Part shown: positions 47,135 through 54,725 of the stretch, in pieces | How the letters are laid out: the number at the start of each line of letters is the position of its first letter | Position numbering within the stretch: position 1 is the stretch's first letter | Source: Azospirillum brasilense | GTDB taxonomy: Bacteria > Pseudomonadota > Alphaproteobacteria > Azospirillales > Azospirillaceae | Length of the DNA stretch: 64,000 nucleotides | NCBI RefSeq assembly: GCF_001315015.1 | Contig: NZ_CP012914.1 | Location: forward strand, 2,042,501 to 2,106,500 | Direction of reading: 5' to 3' | Program-made: the position numbers and the translations under genes | The notes under the pieces: generated by a model | Seen by the model: the letters and a program-made list of their open reading frames with translations, nothing else | The model's database searches: none | Told to the model about the DNA's origin: nothing

Positions 47135-48298
47135 ATGCGTGCACGGCGGCAATCGGATTCGGTGTCCCCGATTCTGGAGCAAATTCTCTACGGCGGCTCC
47201 AGCGTCTCGATGAATTTGATCACCATCACCCGTGACATCCCCGAAGAGAACCGCCTGTTCCGTGCCCGTGGGTTGAACAAGGCCATCCTGTTCAAGTATC
47301 CGAATTTCGACGAAGACGCCGACGACTACGCCAATCCCATCGCCGACGAGGACGAGGATGGCGACGCCGCGTCGCGCCCGGTCGAAACCGGCATCTACAT
47401 TCCGCACAGCGTCGAACACACCGAAGCGGGCGGCCTTGCCATCTATCTGCGCGCCCGCAACAGCAACCTCCTGCTGGCGGAACAGTTCGGCATCGGCGAG
47501 GCCAACAGCGAAGCCGCGGCCGCGGACCTGCGCACCCTCACCCTGATCGACAGCGTGCCCTCACTGGACGCCTTCCTGCTGAAGGCCTGTTTCGAAGGCG
47601 AAAAGGTTCCGGTGGACAAGCGCCACTGGGCGATCAGCGATACCGAGGACCAGCAGCTCCGCCGCCTGATCCGGGCGCGCATCGAACCCATCGTGCGCAA
47701 GGCCATCGACGGCGGCGGCAACGGCGCCCAGAGCATCGAACGCTTCCTGGAGGCGATCTGGAATCCCGAACTTGAGGAGGCCGGTCTGTTCGTCTCGGCC
47801 TTCGGCATCGACCGCAGCGAAGCGGACCAGATCTTCAGCGCCTGGAAGGGCACGACCTTCTACGAGTACCAGCTCCGCCGCATCGCGCCGCGGGCGCGGA
47901 TCATCCTGAACTGGCTAAAGTCGCGGGAGTGCATCCCGGTCGATATCCGCATGCACAAGCCCTATGAGACCCAGCTTCTGATGCACATCGAAAAGGTGGG
48001 CAAGCTGCTGGAAACCACGCTGCTGGACATCCGGCGGATCCTCGCGGATTACGAGACGAGCTTTTCCGCCTTCATGGCCGGCCAGCCGGAACCCTTCCGC
48101 GACTATCTGCGCAAGATCCGCTCCCATTACTGGCTGCTCGGCTACTGCGTCTCCGCCTTGACCAGCGTGTCCCACCTGGACGCCCGCTGCATGAAGAACA
48201 ACCCGCAGCGCAAGCTCTACTTCGAAGCCACGCACAAGCTGCTGCGCCAGTTCGAGGTCGCGCTCGACCGCCGGCGTGAGCAGAAGGGAGCGTTCTAA
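47135..48298 (+). CDS. Protein of unknown function (387 aa)
   Basis: I do not recognise this protein. The first 100 residues hold an acidic link (FDEDADDYANPIADEDEDGD), and the rest is mainly helical, with ERFLEAIWNPELEEAGLFVS, YEYQLRRIAPRARIILNWLK and a C-terminal bundle (YLRKIRSHYWLLGYCVSALT). There is no signal peptide or membrane helix and no familiar catalytic motif. The ATG at 47135 has GGAAGG about 12 bases upstream; a later ATG at 47210 (MNLITITRD) is possible. It sits between fabI and aroC. An AT-rich stretch near 47035-47075, with TTGAGA and TATTAC 19 bases apart, may be its promoter. Confidence 0.75.
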   Translation: MRARRQSDSVSPILEQILYGGSSVSMNLITITRDIPEENRLFRARGLNKAILFKYPNFDEDADDYANPIADEDEDGDAASRPVETGIYIPHSVEHTEAGGLAIYLRARNSNLLLAEQFGIGEANSEAAAADLRTLTLIDSVPSLDAFLLKACFEGEKVPVDKRHWAISDTEDQQLRRLIRARIEPIVRKAIDGGGNGAQSIERFLEAIWNPELEEAGLFVSAFGIDRSEADQIFSAWKGTTFYEYQLRRIAPRARIILNWLKSRECIPVDIRMHKPYETQLLMHIEKVGKLLETTLLDIRRILADYETSFSAFMAGQPEPFRDYLRKIRSHYWLLGYCVSALTSVSHLDARCMKNNPQRKLYFEATHKLLRQFEVALDRRREQKGAF

Positions 48299-48394
48299 GC
48301 CCCCTTGCGCTTGACGTACCGGCCGAAACGCCGCAAGAAACGCGCTCGACCGCAAAACCTGCGGTAACATCGTGTCGCATCGGGAGTCCTCGCC

Positions 48395-49471
48395 ATGGCC
48401 GGCAACAGCTTCGGAACGCTTTTCCGCTTCACCACCTGGGGTGAGAGCCATGGGCCGGCGATCGGCGTGGTGGTGGACGGCTGCCCGTCGCTGCTCTCCC
48501 TGACCGAGGCGGACATCCAGCCCTGGCTCGACAAGCGCCGCCCCGGCCAGTCGCGCTACACCACCCAGCGGCAGGAGCCGGATCAGGTCAGGATCCTGTC
48601 GGGCGTGTTCGAAGGGCAGACCACCGGCACGCCGGTCTCGCTGATGATCGAGAACACCGACCAGCGGTCCAAGGACTACAGCGAGATCGCCGCCAAGTTC
48701 CGGCCCGGCCACGCCGACTACACCTATTGGAAGAAGTACGGCATCCGCGATTACCGCGGCGGCGGGCGCTCCTCGGCGCGCGAGACGGCCTGCCGTGTGG
48801 CGGCGGGTGCCGTGGCGCGCAAGGTGCTGGGCGATGGCGTGACCGTCCGCGGCGCGCTGGTGCAGATGGGTCCGCACAAGGTGGATCGCAGCCGCTGGGA
48901 TTGGGCGGAGGTCGACAACAATCCCTTCTTCTGCCCCGACCCGCAGGCCGCCGCCGAATGGGCCGATTATCTGGACGGCATCCGCAAGAGCGGCTCGTCG
49001 ATCGGCGCGGTGGTCGAGGTCGTGGCCTCCGGCCTGCCCGCCGGGCTCGGCGACCCGCTCTACGACAAGCTGGACGGCGATCTCGCCCGCGCCATGATGA
49101 CCATCAACGCCGTCAAGGGCGTGGAGATCGGCAACGGCTTCGAGGCCGCCACCCTGACCGGCGAGCAGAACGCCGACGAGATGCGCGCCGGACCCGACGG
49201 CGAACCGGAGTTCCGCTCCAACCTCGCCGGCGGCATCCTGGGCGGCATCTCCACCGGACAGGACGTCGTGGTGCGCTTCGCCGTGAAGCCGACCAGTTCC
49301 ATCCTCACCCCGCGCCAGACGGTCGATCTGCAGGGCAAGGACACCGACATCCTGACCAAGGGCCGCCACGACCCCTGCGTCGGCATCCGCGCGGTCCCGG
49401 TCGGCGAGGCGATGATGGCCTGCGTTCTGGCCGACCATCTGCTGCGCCACCGCGCCTACGCGCGGGGCTGA
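48395..49471 (+). CDS. aroC: Chorismate synthase
   Basis: AroC forms chorismate from 5-enolpyruvylshikimate 3-phosphate with reduced FMN, the last step of the shared aromatic pathway. The 358-residue product has all three signatures: [16 protein letters not shown] near the N-terminus, [20 protein letters not shown], and [17 protein letters not shown] at the C-terminus. The ATG at 48395 has GGGAG upstream and yields the usual start [20 protein letters not shown]. The IalB-like gene follows after five bases. Confidence 0.98.
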   Translation: MAGNSFGTLFRFTTWGESHGPAIGVVVDGCPSLLSLTEADIQPWLDKRRPGQSRYTTQRQEPDQVRILSGVFEGQTTGTPVSLMIENTDQRSKDYSEIAAKFRPGHADYTYWKKYGIRDYRGGGRSSARETACRVAAGAVARKVLGDGVTVRGALVQMGPHKVDRSRWDWAEVDNNPFFCPDPQAAAEWADYLDGIRKSGSSIGAVVEVVASGLPAGLGDPLYDKLDGDLARAMMTINAVKGVEIGNGFEAATLTGEQNADEMRAGPDGEPEFRSNLAGGILGGISTGQDVVVRFAVKPTSSILTPRQTVDLQGKDTDILTKGRHDPCVGIRAVPVGEAMMACVLADHLLRHRAYARG

Positions 49472-49476
49472 GCCCG

Positions 49477-50046
49477 ATGCGGGGACGCAGGACGGCGGCG
49501 TGGCGTGGCGGCGTGATGGCGGGCTTTCTGCTGGTCGCCGCCCTTCCCGCCGCCACCCAGGCCCAATCCCAGACCCCGGCCTACCGCGAGCATGCGGAGA
49601 CCTTCAAGGACTGGCGCCTCTACTGCCAGATCTGGAGCGAACCGCGGCGCGTCGAATGCGAACTGCTTTCCCGCCCCGGCAGCGACCGGCGGTCGCGCCT
49701 CGTCTGGCTGCGTTCCAGCGAGCGCTGGCTGGAGGGGATGCGCTTCCGGCTGGACGAGCAGACGATGGACCTGTCGAAGATCGTCCGCGTCTGGGTGGAC
49801 CGGGCGCTGTTCCGTCCCGAATACCCGTGCGAACGCTTCGAATGGGAAACCAACACCTGCGCGGTGGTCGATCCGGAGACCAACGCCAAGCTGGTCGAGC
49901 GGCTGACTCCCGGCAAGGAGGTTTCCGCCGTCGGCTCCGCCCCGGCGGGCGGCAAGGCGGAGGTGCGCTTCTCCCTGACCGGCTTCAAGACGGCGCTGGA
50001 GCGCATGGAGGAGATCCGCCGCGAGGCGGGCATACGCTGGAAATAA
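49477..50046 (+). CDS. IalB-like periplasmic protein
   Basis: The 189-residue product has a signal peptide (VMAGFLLVAALPAATQAQ) and a domain like invasion-associated locus B: FKDWRLYCQIW and RRVECELLSR carry the first cysteine pair, and YPCERFEWETNTC the second. IalB-type proteins are small periplasmic proteins of alphaproteobacteria; in Bartonella one aids invasion, while in free-living bacteria the role is unknown. The gene starts five bases after aroC, so it is cotranscribed with it. It converges with the receiver gene that follows. Confidence 0.7.
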   Translation: MRGRRTAAWRGGVMAGFLLVAALPAATQAQSQTPAYREHAETFKDWRLYCQIWSEPRRVECELLSRPGSDRRSRLVWLRSSERWLEGMRFRLDEQTMDLSKIVRVWVDRALFRPEYPCERFEWETNTCAVVDPETNAKLVERLTPGKEVSAVGSAPAGGKAEVRFSLTGFKTALERMEEIRREAGIRWK

Positions 50047-50055
50047 CGGCGGCGC

Positions 50056-51150
50056 TCAGGCCGGGTCGCCCTCGCTCTCCGGCTTGGCGTACTTTCTCTT
50101 GGCACGGTCCAGCGAGGCGAGAAGCTGCTGGCCCATCGCCCCGCCGTCGCCGCTGATCCGCCCGGCCATCACCGCCTTGATGGCGTCCACATGGGCCTTC
50201 AGCAGCAGGCGCTCGTTGCCGGTGACGGCCGGGAAGCCGCCCTGCGTCGCCTCGTAGAGCGACTTGGCGATGCGGGTGATCAGCGGATAGCCGAAGATGC
50301 CGCCCTGCCCGCGCATCTCGTGGGCGGAGCGGTTGATCTGCGCCATCAGCGCCGGGACCGCAGCGGAGTCCCCGCCCAGCCGATCGACGCGGCGGGCCAA
50401 CTCGTCCACCTCTCCGGCGATCCAGGTCGTGTAATCGCCCGCCCGGTTCTGGATCTCCGCCTCCGCCGCCGCCAGCACCTCGTCGGACAGCGTCGGCACC
50501 GGGTCCTTCGGCGCGATGCCCATCTTGGCGCCCAGCCGGTTGGGCAGATCGAAATGGACGACCGGAAAGCGGTCGATGCCCGCCGTCTTGGAGGCACTGT
50601 GCACCACCAGGATTTCCCTGGGGCCGGTCATCCGGCAATCCATCGCCACCGGGCGTTGCGTCCGCCGCCGGTCCGGTCCGAAGTACCCCTTGGCGAGCAC
50701 GAAGCGCCGCGGCCGGGCGATGGCTGCCAGCAGGCGGCTGGCGATGATGGCCGCCGAAAAGGGCTTGGCGATGAAGTCGGTGGCGCCCAGGTCGCGCGCC
50801 TGCTCCACATAATGGCGGTCGGCGGCGCCGGACAGCATCAGCACGGGCAGGAAGCGGTCCGGCGATTTCGGGCTGCAGCGCAGCCAGCGCAACAGCATCA
50901 GCCCGTCCACCTCCGGCATCACCAGATCGGTGATGATGACGTCCACCGGCGCCGTGCCGGGCGGCAGGGCGGCCCGCCGCTCCTCCAGGAAGCGGATGGC
51001 TTCCGCGCCTCCGGCCTCGGCATGCACCGCGCCAACCCCGATGGTGCGCAGGGTCGCGGTCAGCACGTTGCGGATGAAGGCGCTGTCCTCGACCACCAGA
51101 ACCGAGAGGAGGCCGAGCTTGGGCGCGCCTTTGCCACCCGGATCGTTCAT
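50056..51150 (-). CDS. Response regulator receiver protein with C-terminal Hpt-like domain
   Basis: The 364-residue protein starts with a receiver domain (LSVLVVEDSAFIRNVL, phospho-acceptor D75 in ITDLVMPEVDG, K129 in FIAKPFS). A middle part with no known domain follows, and the C-terminus has a helical Hpt-like segment with H277 in RSAHEMRGQGGIFG. It could therefore pass phosphate between partners, or act as its own sink. There is no output DNA-binding domain. No histidine kinase is next to it. An unconserved upstream extension to another ATG was rejected. Confidence 0.82.
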   Translation of the reverse strand: MNDPGGKGAPKLGLLSVLVVEDSAFIRNVLTATLRTIGVGAVHAEAGGAEAIRFLEERRAALPPGTAPVDVIITDLVMPEVDGLMLLRWLRCSPKSPDRFLPVLMLSGAADRHYVEQARDLGATDFIAKPFSAAIIASRLLAAIARPRRFVLAKGYFGPDRRRTQRPVAMDCRMTGPREILVVHSASKTAGIDRFPVVHFDLPNRLGAKMGIAPKDPVPTLSDEVLAAAEAEIQNRAGDYTTWIAGEVDELARRVDRLGGDSAAVPALMAQINRSAHEMRGQGGIFGYPLITRIAKSLYEATQGGFPAVTGNERLLLKAHVDAIKAVMAGRISGDGGAMGQQLLASLDRAKRKYAKPESEGDPA

Positions 51151-51368
51151 CGACGGAACCACTGCATTGCAAAGGGATGCAGTCTTCGCACGGGCAATGG
51201 CCGCTTGGCGAGACACAACTTGGGAAAGGCTGGGTTGCAACTCCCCGGCGAAGCGCCCTGCCGCCCTGACCGGAGGTGGGGCTTTGCGAAGCGCCGCCGC
51301 CCGGCTACCCTGTCGGTCAAAACAGCATCGACCACAACGACGCCAACACACCGGAGGAGAGCACCGCG

Positions 51369-51941
51369 ATGCCGCAGCCCGATCACGTCATGGCCCTGCC
51401 CGTTCCCGAGACGCCCGACCTCGACCCGGACATGGCCGCGCTCTTCGCCAAGTGCGAGGAGAAGCTGGGCTTCGTCCCCAACGTGCTGCGCGCCTACAGC
51501 CTGCGCCCGAAGAAGCTGCGCACCTTCGCCCAGCTCTACAACGAACTGATGGTCGGCGAGAGCGGCCTGTCCAAGCTGGAGCGCGAGATGATCGCCGTGG
51601 TCGTGTCCTCGGCCAACCATTGCTATTACTGCCTCGTCGCCCACGGGCAGGCTGTGCGCAAGCTGTCCGGCGATCCGGAGCTGGGCGAGATGCTCGCCTT
51701 CAACTATCGGGCCGCTAAGCTGGAGCCGCGCCAGCGCGCCATGCTCGATTTCGCGTGGAAGCTGACCAAGGAGCCCTGGACCATGGGCGAGCCGGACCGG
51801 CAGGGGCTGCGCGACGCCGGCTTCGGCGAAGAGGACATCTTCGACATCGCCGACACCGCCGCCTTCTACAACATGTCGAACCGCGTCGCCTCGGCGGTGG
51901 ACATGATGCCGAACCGCGACTACCACAAGCAGGACCGCTAA
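51369..51941 (+). CDS. AhpD-like peroxidase-related protein (CMD family)
   Basis: The 190-residue product belongs to the carboxymuconolactone-decarboxylase/AhpD superfamily. The redox motif CYYCLVAHG (C-x-x-C plus the following histidine) is present. The start PETPDLDPDMAALFAKCEEK and GFVPNVLRAYSLRP are typical of the uncharacterised peroxidase-related subfamily. It probably reduces peroxides through a thiol relay, with an unknown partner. The ATG at 51369 has GGAGGAG nine bases before it. SppA follows after 57 bp on the same strand. Confidence 0.9.
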   Translation: MPQPDHVMALPVPETPDLDPDMAALFAKCEEKLGFVPNVLRAYSLRPKKLRTFAQLYNELMVGESGLSKLEREMIAVVVSSANHCYYCLVAHGQAVRKLSGDPELGEMLAFNYRAAKLEPRQRAMLDFAWKLTKEPWTMGEPDRQGLRDAGFGEEDIFDIADTAAFYNMSNRVASAVDMMPNRDYHKQDR

Positions 51942-51998
51942 ACGCTGGACCGCCATACGCTGGACCGCTGACGCCGTGCAACCACTGGAGCCGCCCGG

Positions 51999-53750
51999 AT
52001 GCTGAGGTTCTTTGTCCGCCTGTTCGCCCTCATCGGCTTCCTCGTGGTGGCCGCCGTGGTCACCGGGGTCGTGCTGGCGGTCCGGCACGAGCCCTCCCTG
52101 CCTGAGACCGTGGTGCTGGAGTTGGACCTCCGCGACCCGCTGGCGGAAGGGAGCGTGGACCGGCTGGGCAGCTTCCTCGGCCACGAGACGACCTTCCAGG
52201 AGGTGCTCGACGCGCTGGAGCGTGGGCGCACCGACCCGCGGGTGAAGGGCGTGCTCGCCCGCTTCGGCGGCGACGGCGCCAGCTTCGCCCAGGTGCAGGA
52301 ACTGCGGGCGGCGGTGGAGCGGTTCCGCGCGTCGGGCCGCTTCGCCATCGCCTTCGCCGAATCCTACGGCGACACCGGGGCAGGCAACCGCTCCTACCTG
52401 CTGGCCAGCGCCTTCGACGAGGTGTGGATGCAGCCGTTGGGGCTGCTCGGCCTGACCGGCCTGTCCGCCCAGATCCCCTTCGCCCGCGGCGCGCTGGACA
52501 AGCTGGACATCCAGCCGCAGGTCTTCCAGCGCGAGGAGTACAAGAGCCTCGCCGACAGCGTCATGCGGACGGACTTCACGCCCGCCCACCGCGAGATGAT
52601 GGAGTCGCTGCTCGGCGACCTGACCAACCAGATCGTCGACGGGGTGGCGGTGAGCCGTCGCCTCCCCCCCGCCGCCGTCAAGGCGGCGATGGACCGCGCC
52701 CCCCTGATCGACCGCGAGGCGGTGGACGCCAAGCTGGTCGACCGTCTGGGCTACGCCGACGAGGCGCGGGAGGAGGCGCTGCGCCGCGCCGGGGCGGCGC
52801 CCGGCGCCGACACCATGGAGGCGGCGGACTATCTGGGAATCGCCGGCCCGCCCAACCGCAGCGGCCCGACCATCGCGCTGATCCATGCCACCGGCACCAT
52901 CACCGGCGGCGACAGCGGCAAGCCCGGCTTGGGCGAGGTCACCGCCGGATCGGAGACGATCGTGTCGGCCATCGAGGACGCGGTGGACGATCCCGACGTC
53001 AAGGCCATCCTGTTCCGCATCGACAGCGGCGGCGGCAGCGTGACCGCGTCCGAAACGATCCGCCGCGCCCTGGTCAAGGCCCGCCAGTCGGGCAAGCCGG
53101 TGATCGCCACCATGGGCGGCACGGCGGCGTCCGGCGGCTATTGGATCGCGCTGGCCGCCGACCGGATCGTCGCCTCCCCCGCCACCGTGACCGGCTCCAT
53201 CGGCGTGGTCGCCGGCAAGATGTCGGTCGCCGGCCTGTCGGAGCGGCTGGGCGTGCATTGGGGCGTCCTCGACACCGCGCCAAACGCCGGCCTGTGGTCG
53301 CCCTTCCGCCCCTTCGGCCCCGCCGGGGAGGAGCGGCTGAACGCCATCATCGACAGCAGCTATTCCACCTTCCTGTCCCGCGTCGCGGAGGCGCGGCACC
53401 TCACCCCGGAACAGGCGCGGGACGCCGCCAAGGGCCGCGTGTGGACAGGCGCCCAGGCCAAGAACCTTGGGCTGATCGACGAGTTGGGCGGGGTCGCCAC
53501 CGCGCTGACGCTCGCCAAGCAGGCGGCGAAGCTGGCGCCGGACGATCCGGTTACCGTGACCGGCTATCCGCGCCCAAAGCCGCTGATTCGAGAAATCCTC
53601 GACATCGCCTCGGGCAAGGGCGATCTGGTGGAGGCCGTGGCGGTGCTGGCTGGGCTGCGCCCGGCGCTGGCCGAACTGGCCCCGCTGGTCAAGGCGGCCC
53701 GCAACGGCGCGGTGGAGGCGCGGATGCCGCCGCTGGGCCTCGAACGGTAG
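51999..53750 (+). CDS. sppA: Signal peptide peptidase SppA, 67K type
   Basis: SppA is a membrane-bound serine protease that degrades cleaved signal peptides. The 583-residue product is the long, two-domain type: an N-terminal anchor (LFALIGFLVVAAVVTGVVLA), a first domain with the catalytic lysine K182 in REEYKSLAD, and a second with the serine S378 in GGTAASGGYW. The segment FRIDSGGGSVTASE is the usual substrate-binding part. A hairpin follows the stop. Confidence 0.95.
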   Translation: MLRFFVRLFALIGFLVVAAVVTGVVLAVRHEPSLPETVVLELDLRDPLAEGSVDRLGSFLGHETTFQEVLDALERGRTDPRVKGVLARFGGDGASFAQVQELRAAVERFRASGRFAIAFAESYGDTGAGNRSYLLASAFDEVWMQPLGLLGLTGLSAQIPFARGALDKLDIQPQVFQREEYKSLADSVMRTDFTPAHREMMESLLGDLTNQIVDGVAVSRRLPPAAVKAAMDRAPLIDREAVDAKLVDRLGYADEAREEALRRAGAAPGADTMEAADYLGIAGPPNRSGPTIALIHATGTITGGDSGKPGLGEVTAGSETIVSAIEDAVDDPDVKAILFRIDSGGGSVTASETIRRALVKARQSGKPVIATMGGTAASGGYWIALAADRIVASPATVTGSIGVVAGKMSVAGLSERLGVHWGVLDTAPNAGLWSPFRPFGPAGEERLNAIIDSSYSTFLSRVAEARHLTPEQARDAAKGRVWTGAQAKNLGLIDELGGVATALTLAKQAAKLAPDDPVTVTGYPRPKPLIREILDIASGKGDLVEAVAVLAGLRPALAELAPLVKAARNGAVEARMPPLGLER

Positions 53751-53768
53751 AGTACTCGGATAAAATCC

Positions 53769-53793
53769 AGGCCGGCGGAACGACCGCCGGCCT
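53769..53793. terminator. Hairpin between sppA and the small gene at 53835
   Basis: AGGCCGGCGG and CCGCCGGCCT form a perfect 10-bp stem with loop AACGA. On the minus strand it is followed by GGATTTTATCC, so it fits best as terminator of the small gene that converges on sppA. Confidence 0.7.
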
Positions 53794-53834
53794 GCAGAAG
53801 AGTGGCTGCGTTGCGTCGTGACGAAGGGGCGTCG

Positions 53835-54080
53835 TCAATGGCGCGTCGCAAGCCCCACCGAGCAGAGCATCATCAACGGACCTGCGCTGGTCCTGTTTTC
53901 ACTTTCCAAGTAACTCTGAAATCCCGGCGAGCAAACCAGCCGCGCGATTTCGTCCTTTGAAAAGACCGGCAGGAAGGGATTGTTCGACAGCTCCTCGTAA
54001 GCAGCCCTGGCCACTACTCTCAGGTTAAGCGGAATCGCCGCGATATATCGGTCGAGAGCACATTCGTCCTCGCGCTCCAT
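53835..54080 (-). CDS. Small hypothetical protein (81 aa) in an AT-richer region
   Basis: The 81-residue product (MEREDECALDRYIAAIPLNL and on) has a helical N-terminal half (LRVVARAAYEELSNNPFLPV) and a C-terminal part with two cysteines and an MMLC stretch. I do not recognise a family. The start at 54080 is chosen because AGGAG lies eight bases upstream. Base composition is clearly lower in GC than in flanking genes, which may mean transfer or relaxed selection. It is probably expressed, given the good ribosome site and a terminator. Confidence 0.55.
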   Translation of the reverse strand: MEREDECALDRYIAAIPLNLRVVARAAYEELSNNPFLPVFSKDEIARLVCSPGFQSYLESENRTSAGPLMMLCSVGLATRH

Positions 54081-54303
54081 CTGGCGCACTCCTTTCCTAC
54101 GTTTCTCATGATTAGTGGCTACGGATTAAAGATTGCGCAAAGCGCCAATCGCGTAAAGCGACATAAGCAAACGAGGCAACAGATCCTGCACAGTGTTGTG
54201 CCCGTATCACATCATACGTTCTGGGTAAGCTGTGCGCTGGTAGCAAATCCCATCGATTTTTATCTTTCGCCCCCGTCATGAAGCGCGGCGTTCGGAGAAA
54301 GGA

Positions 54304-54435
54304 ATGAGACACCAGGACACATTGAATTCACGCAATCCCACTCAGGACATTGAAAGGAAATGGATATGGAAAATCACTGCACATTCGAAAGTCTCGATTG
54401 AGCGATCCACCGAAGCTGAAATCGAAAATTATTAA
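54304..54435 (+). CDS. Possible very small protein (43 aa)
   Basis: An ATG with GGAG six bases upstream opens a 43-codon frame: MRHQDTLNSRNPTQDIERKW, then IWKITAHSKVS and an acidic end TEAEIENY. It has no known relative that I recognise and no membrane segment. The strong ribosome site is the main support; chance is not excluded. Confidence 0.25.
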   Translation: MRHQDTLNSRNPTQDIERKWIWKITAHSKVSIERSTEAEIENY

Positions 54436-54555
54436 GCGCATCATCAAAAATCCATTGGTCATATGCGTAACGTCAAGGACAGAACACACCCCGCTCCACG
54501 CCTGATCTTGCGAATGCCGGTGCGATGCAGCTCCTCAAGGGATGGATTGTCCGGA

Positions 54556-54584
54556 TTGACTGGCATGGGTGCTTCCTATATAGC
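54556..54584 (+). promoter_or_regulatory. Promoter of the CheB-CheR/hybrid kinase operon
   Basis: TTGACT (54556-54561) and TATAGC (54579-54584) are 17 bases apart, the clearest sigma-70 pair in the window. The predicted start is near 54592, leaving a leader of about 134 bases before the GTG at 54726. Confidence 0.65.
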
Positions 54585-54725
54585 CCCTAAACCATTCGCC
54601 GTTTCAAAACCGCCGGCGCGCACGGAAAAGGAAAGGCACCGTGCGAGCGAGGGTTTGAATGTCACGGTCAGACGGCAAATAATTCAGTAGGCCGTCCTTT
54701 TACTCCCGCAGACCTGAAGTGCTCC

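Larger units (their letters stand above)
54081..54725. other. AT-richer gene-poor stretch
   Basis: This 645-bp stretch is noticeably poorer in GC than the rest of the window. It holds one short possible gene (54304-54435) and a promoter (54556-54584). No tRNA, integrase, terminal repeat or transposase remnant was seen, so a mobile origin cannot be shown. Confidence 0.5.

Noticed and set aside
54112-54312. 66-codon minus-strand frame in the AT-richer stretch
   Set aside because: It has no ribosome site and no plausible folded sequence, and it overlaps the better-supported small gene start region.
54463-54690. 75-codon plus-strand frame before the CheB-CheR gene
   Set aside because: There is no ribosome site, the composition is Arg/Pro/Ser-rich, and it runs across the predicted promoter at 54556-54584.
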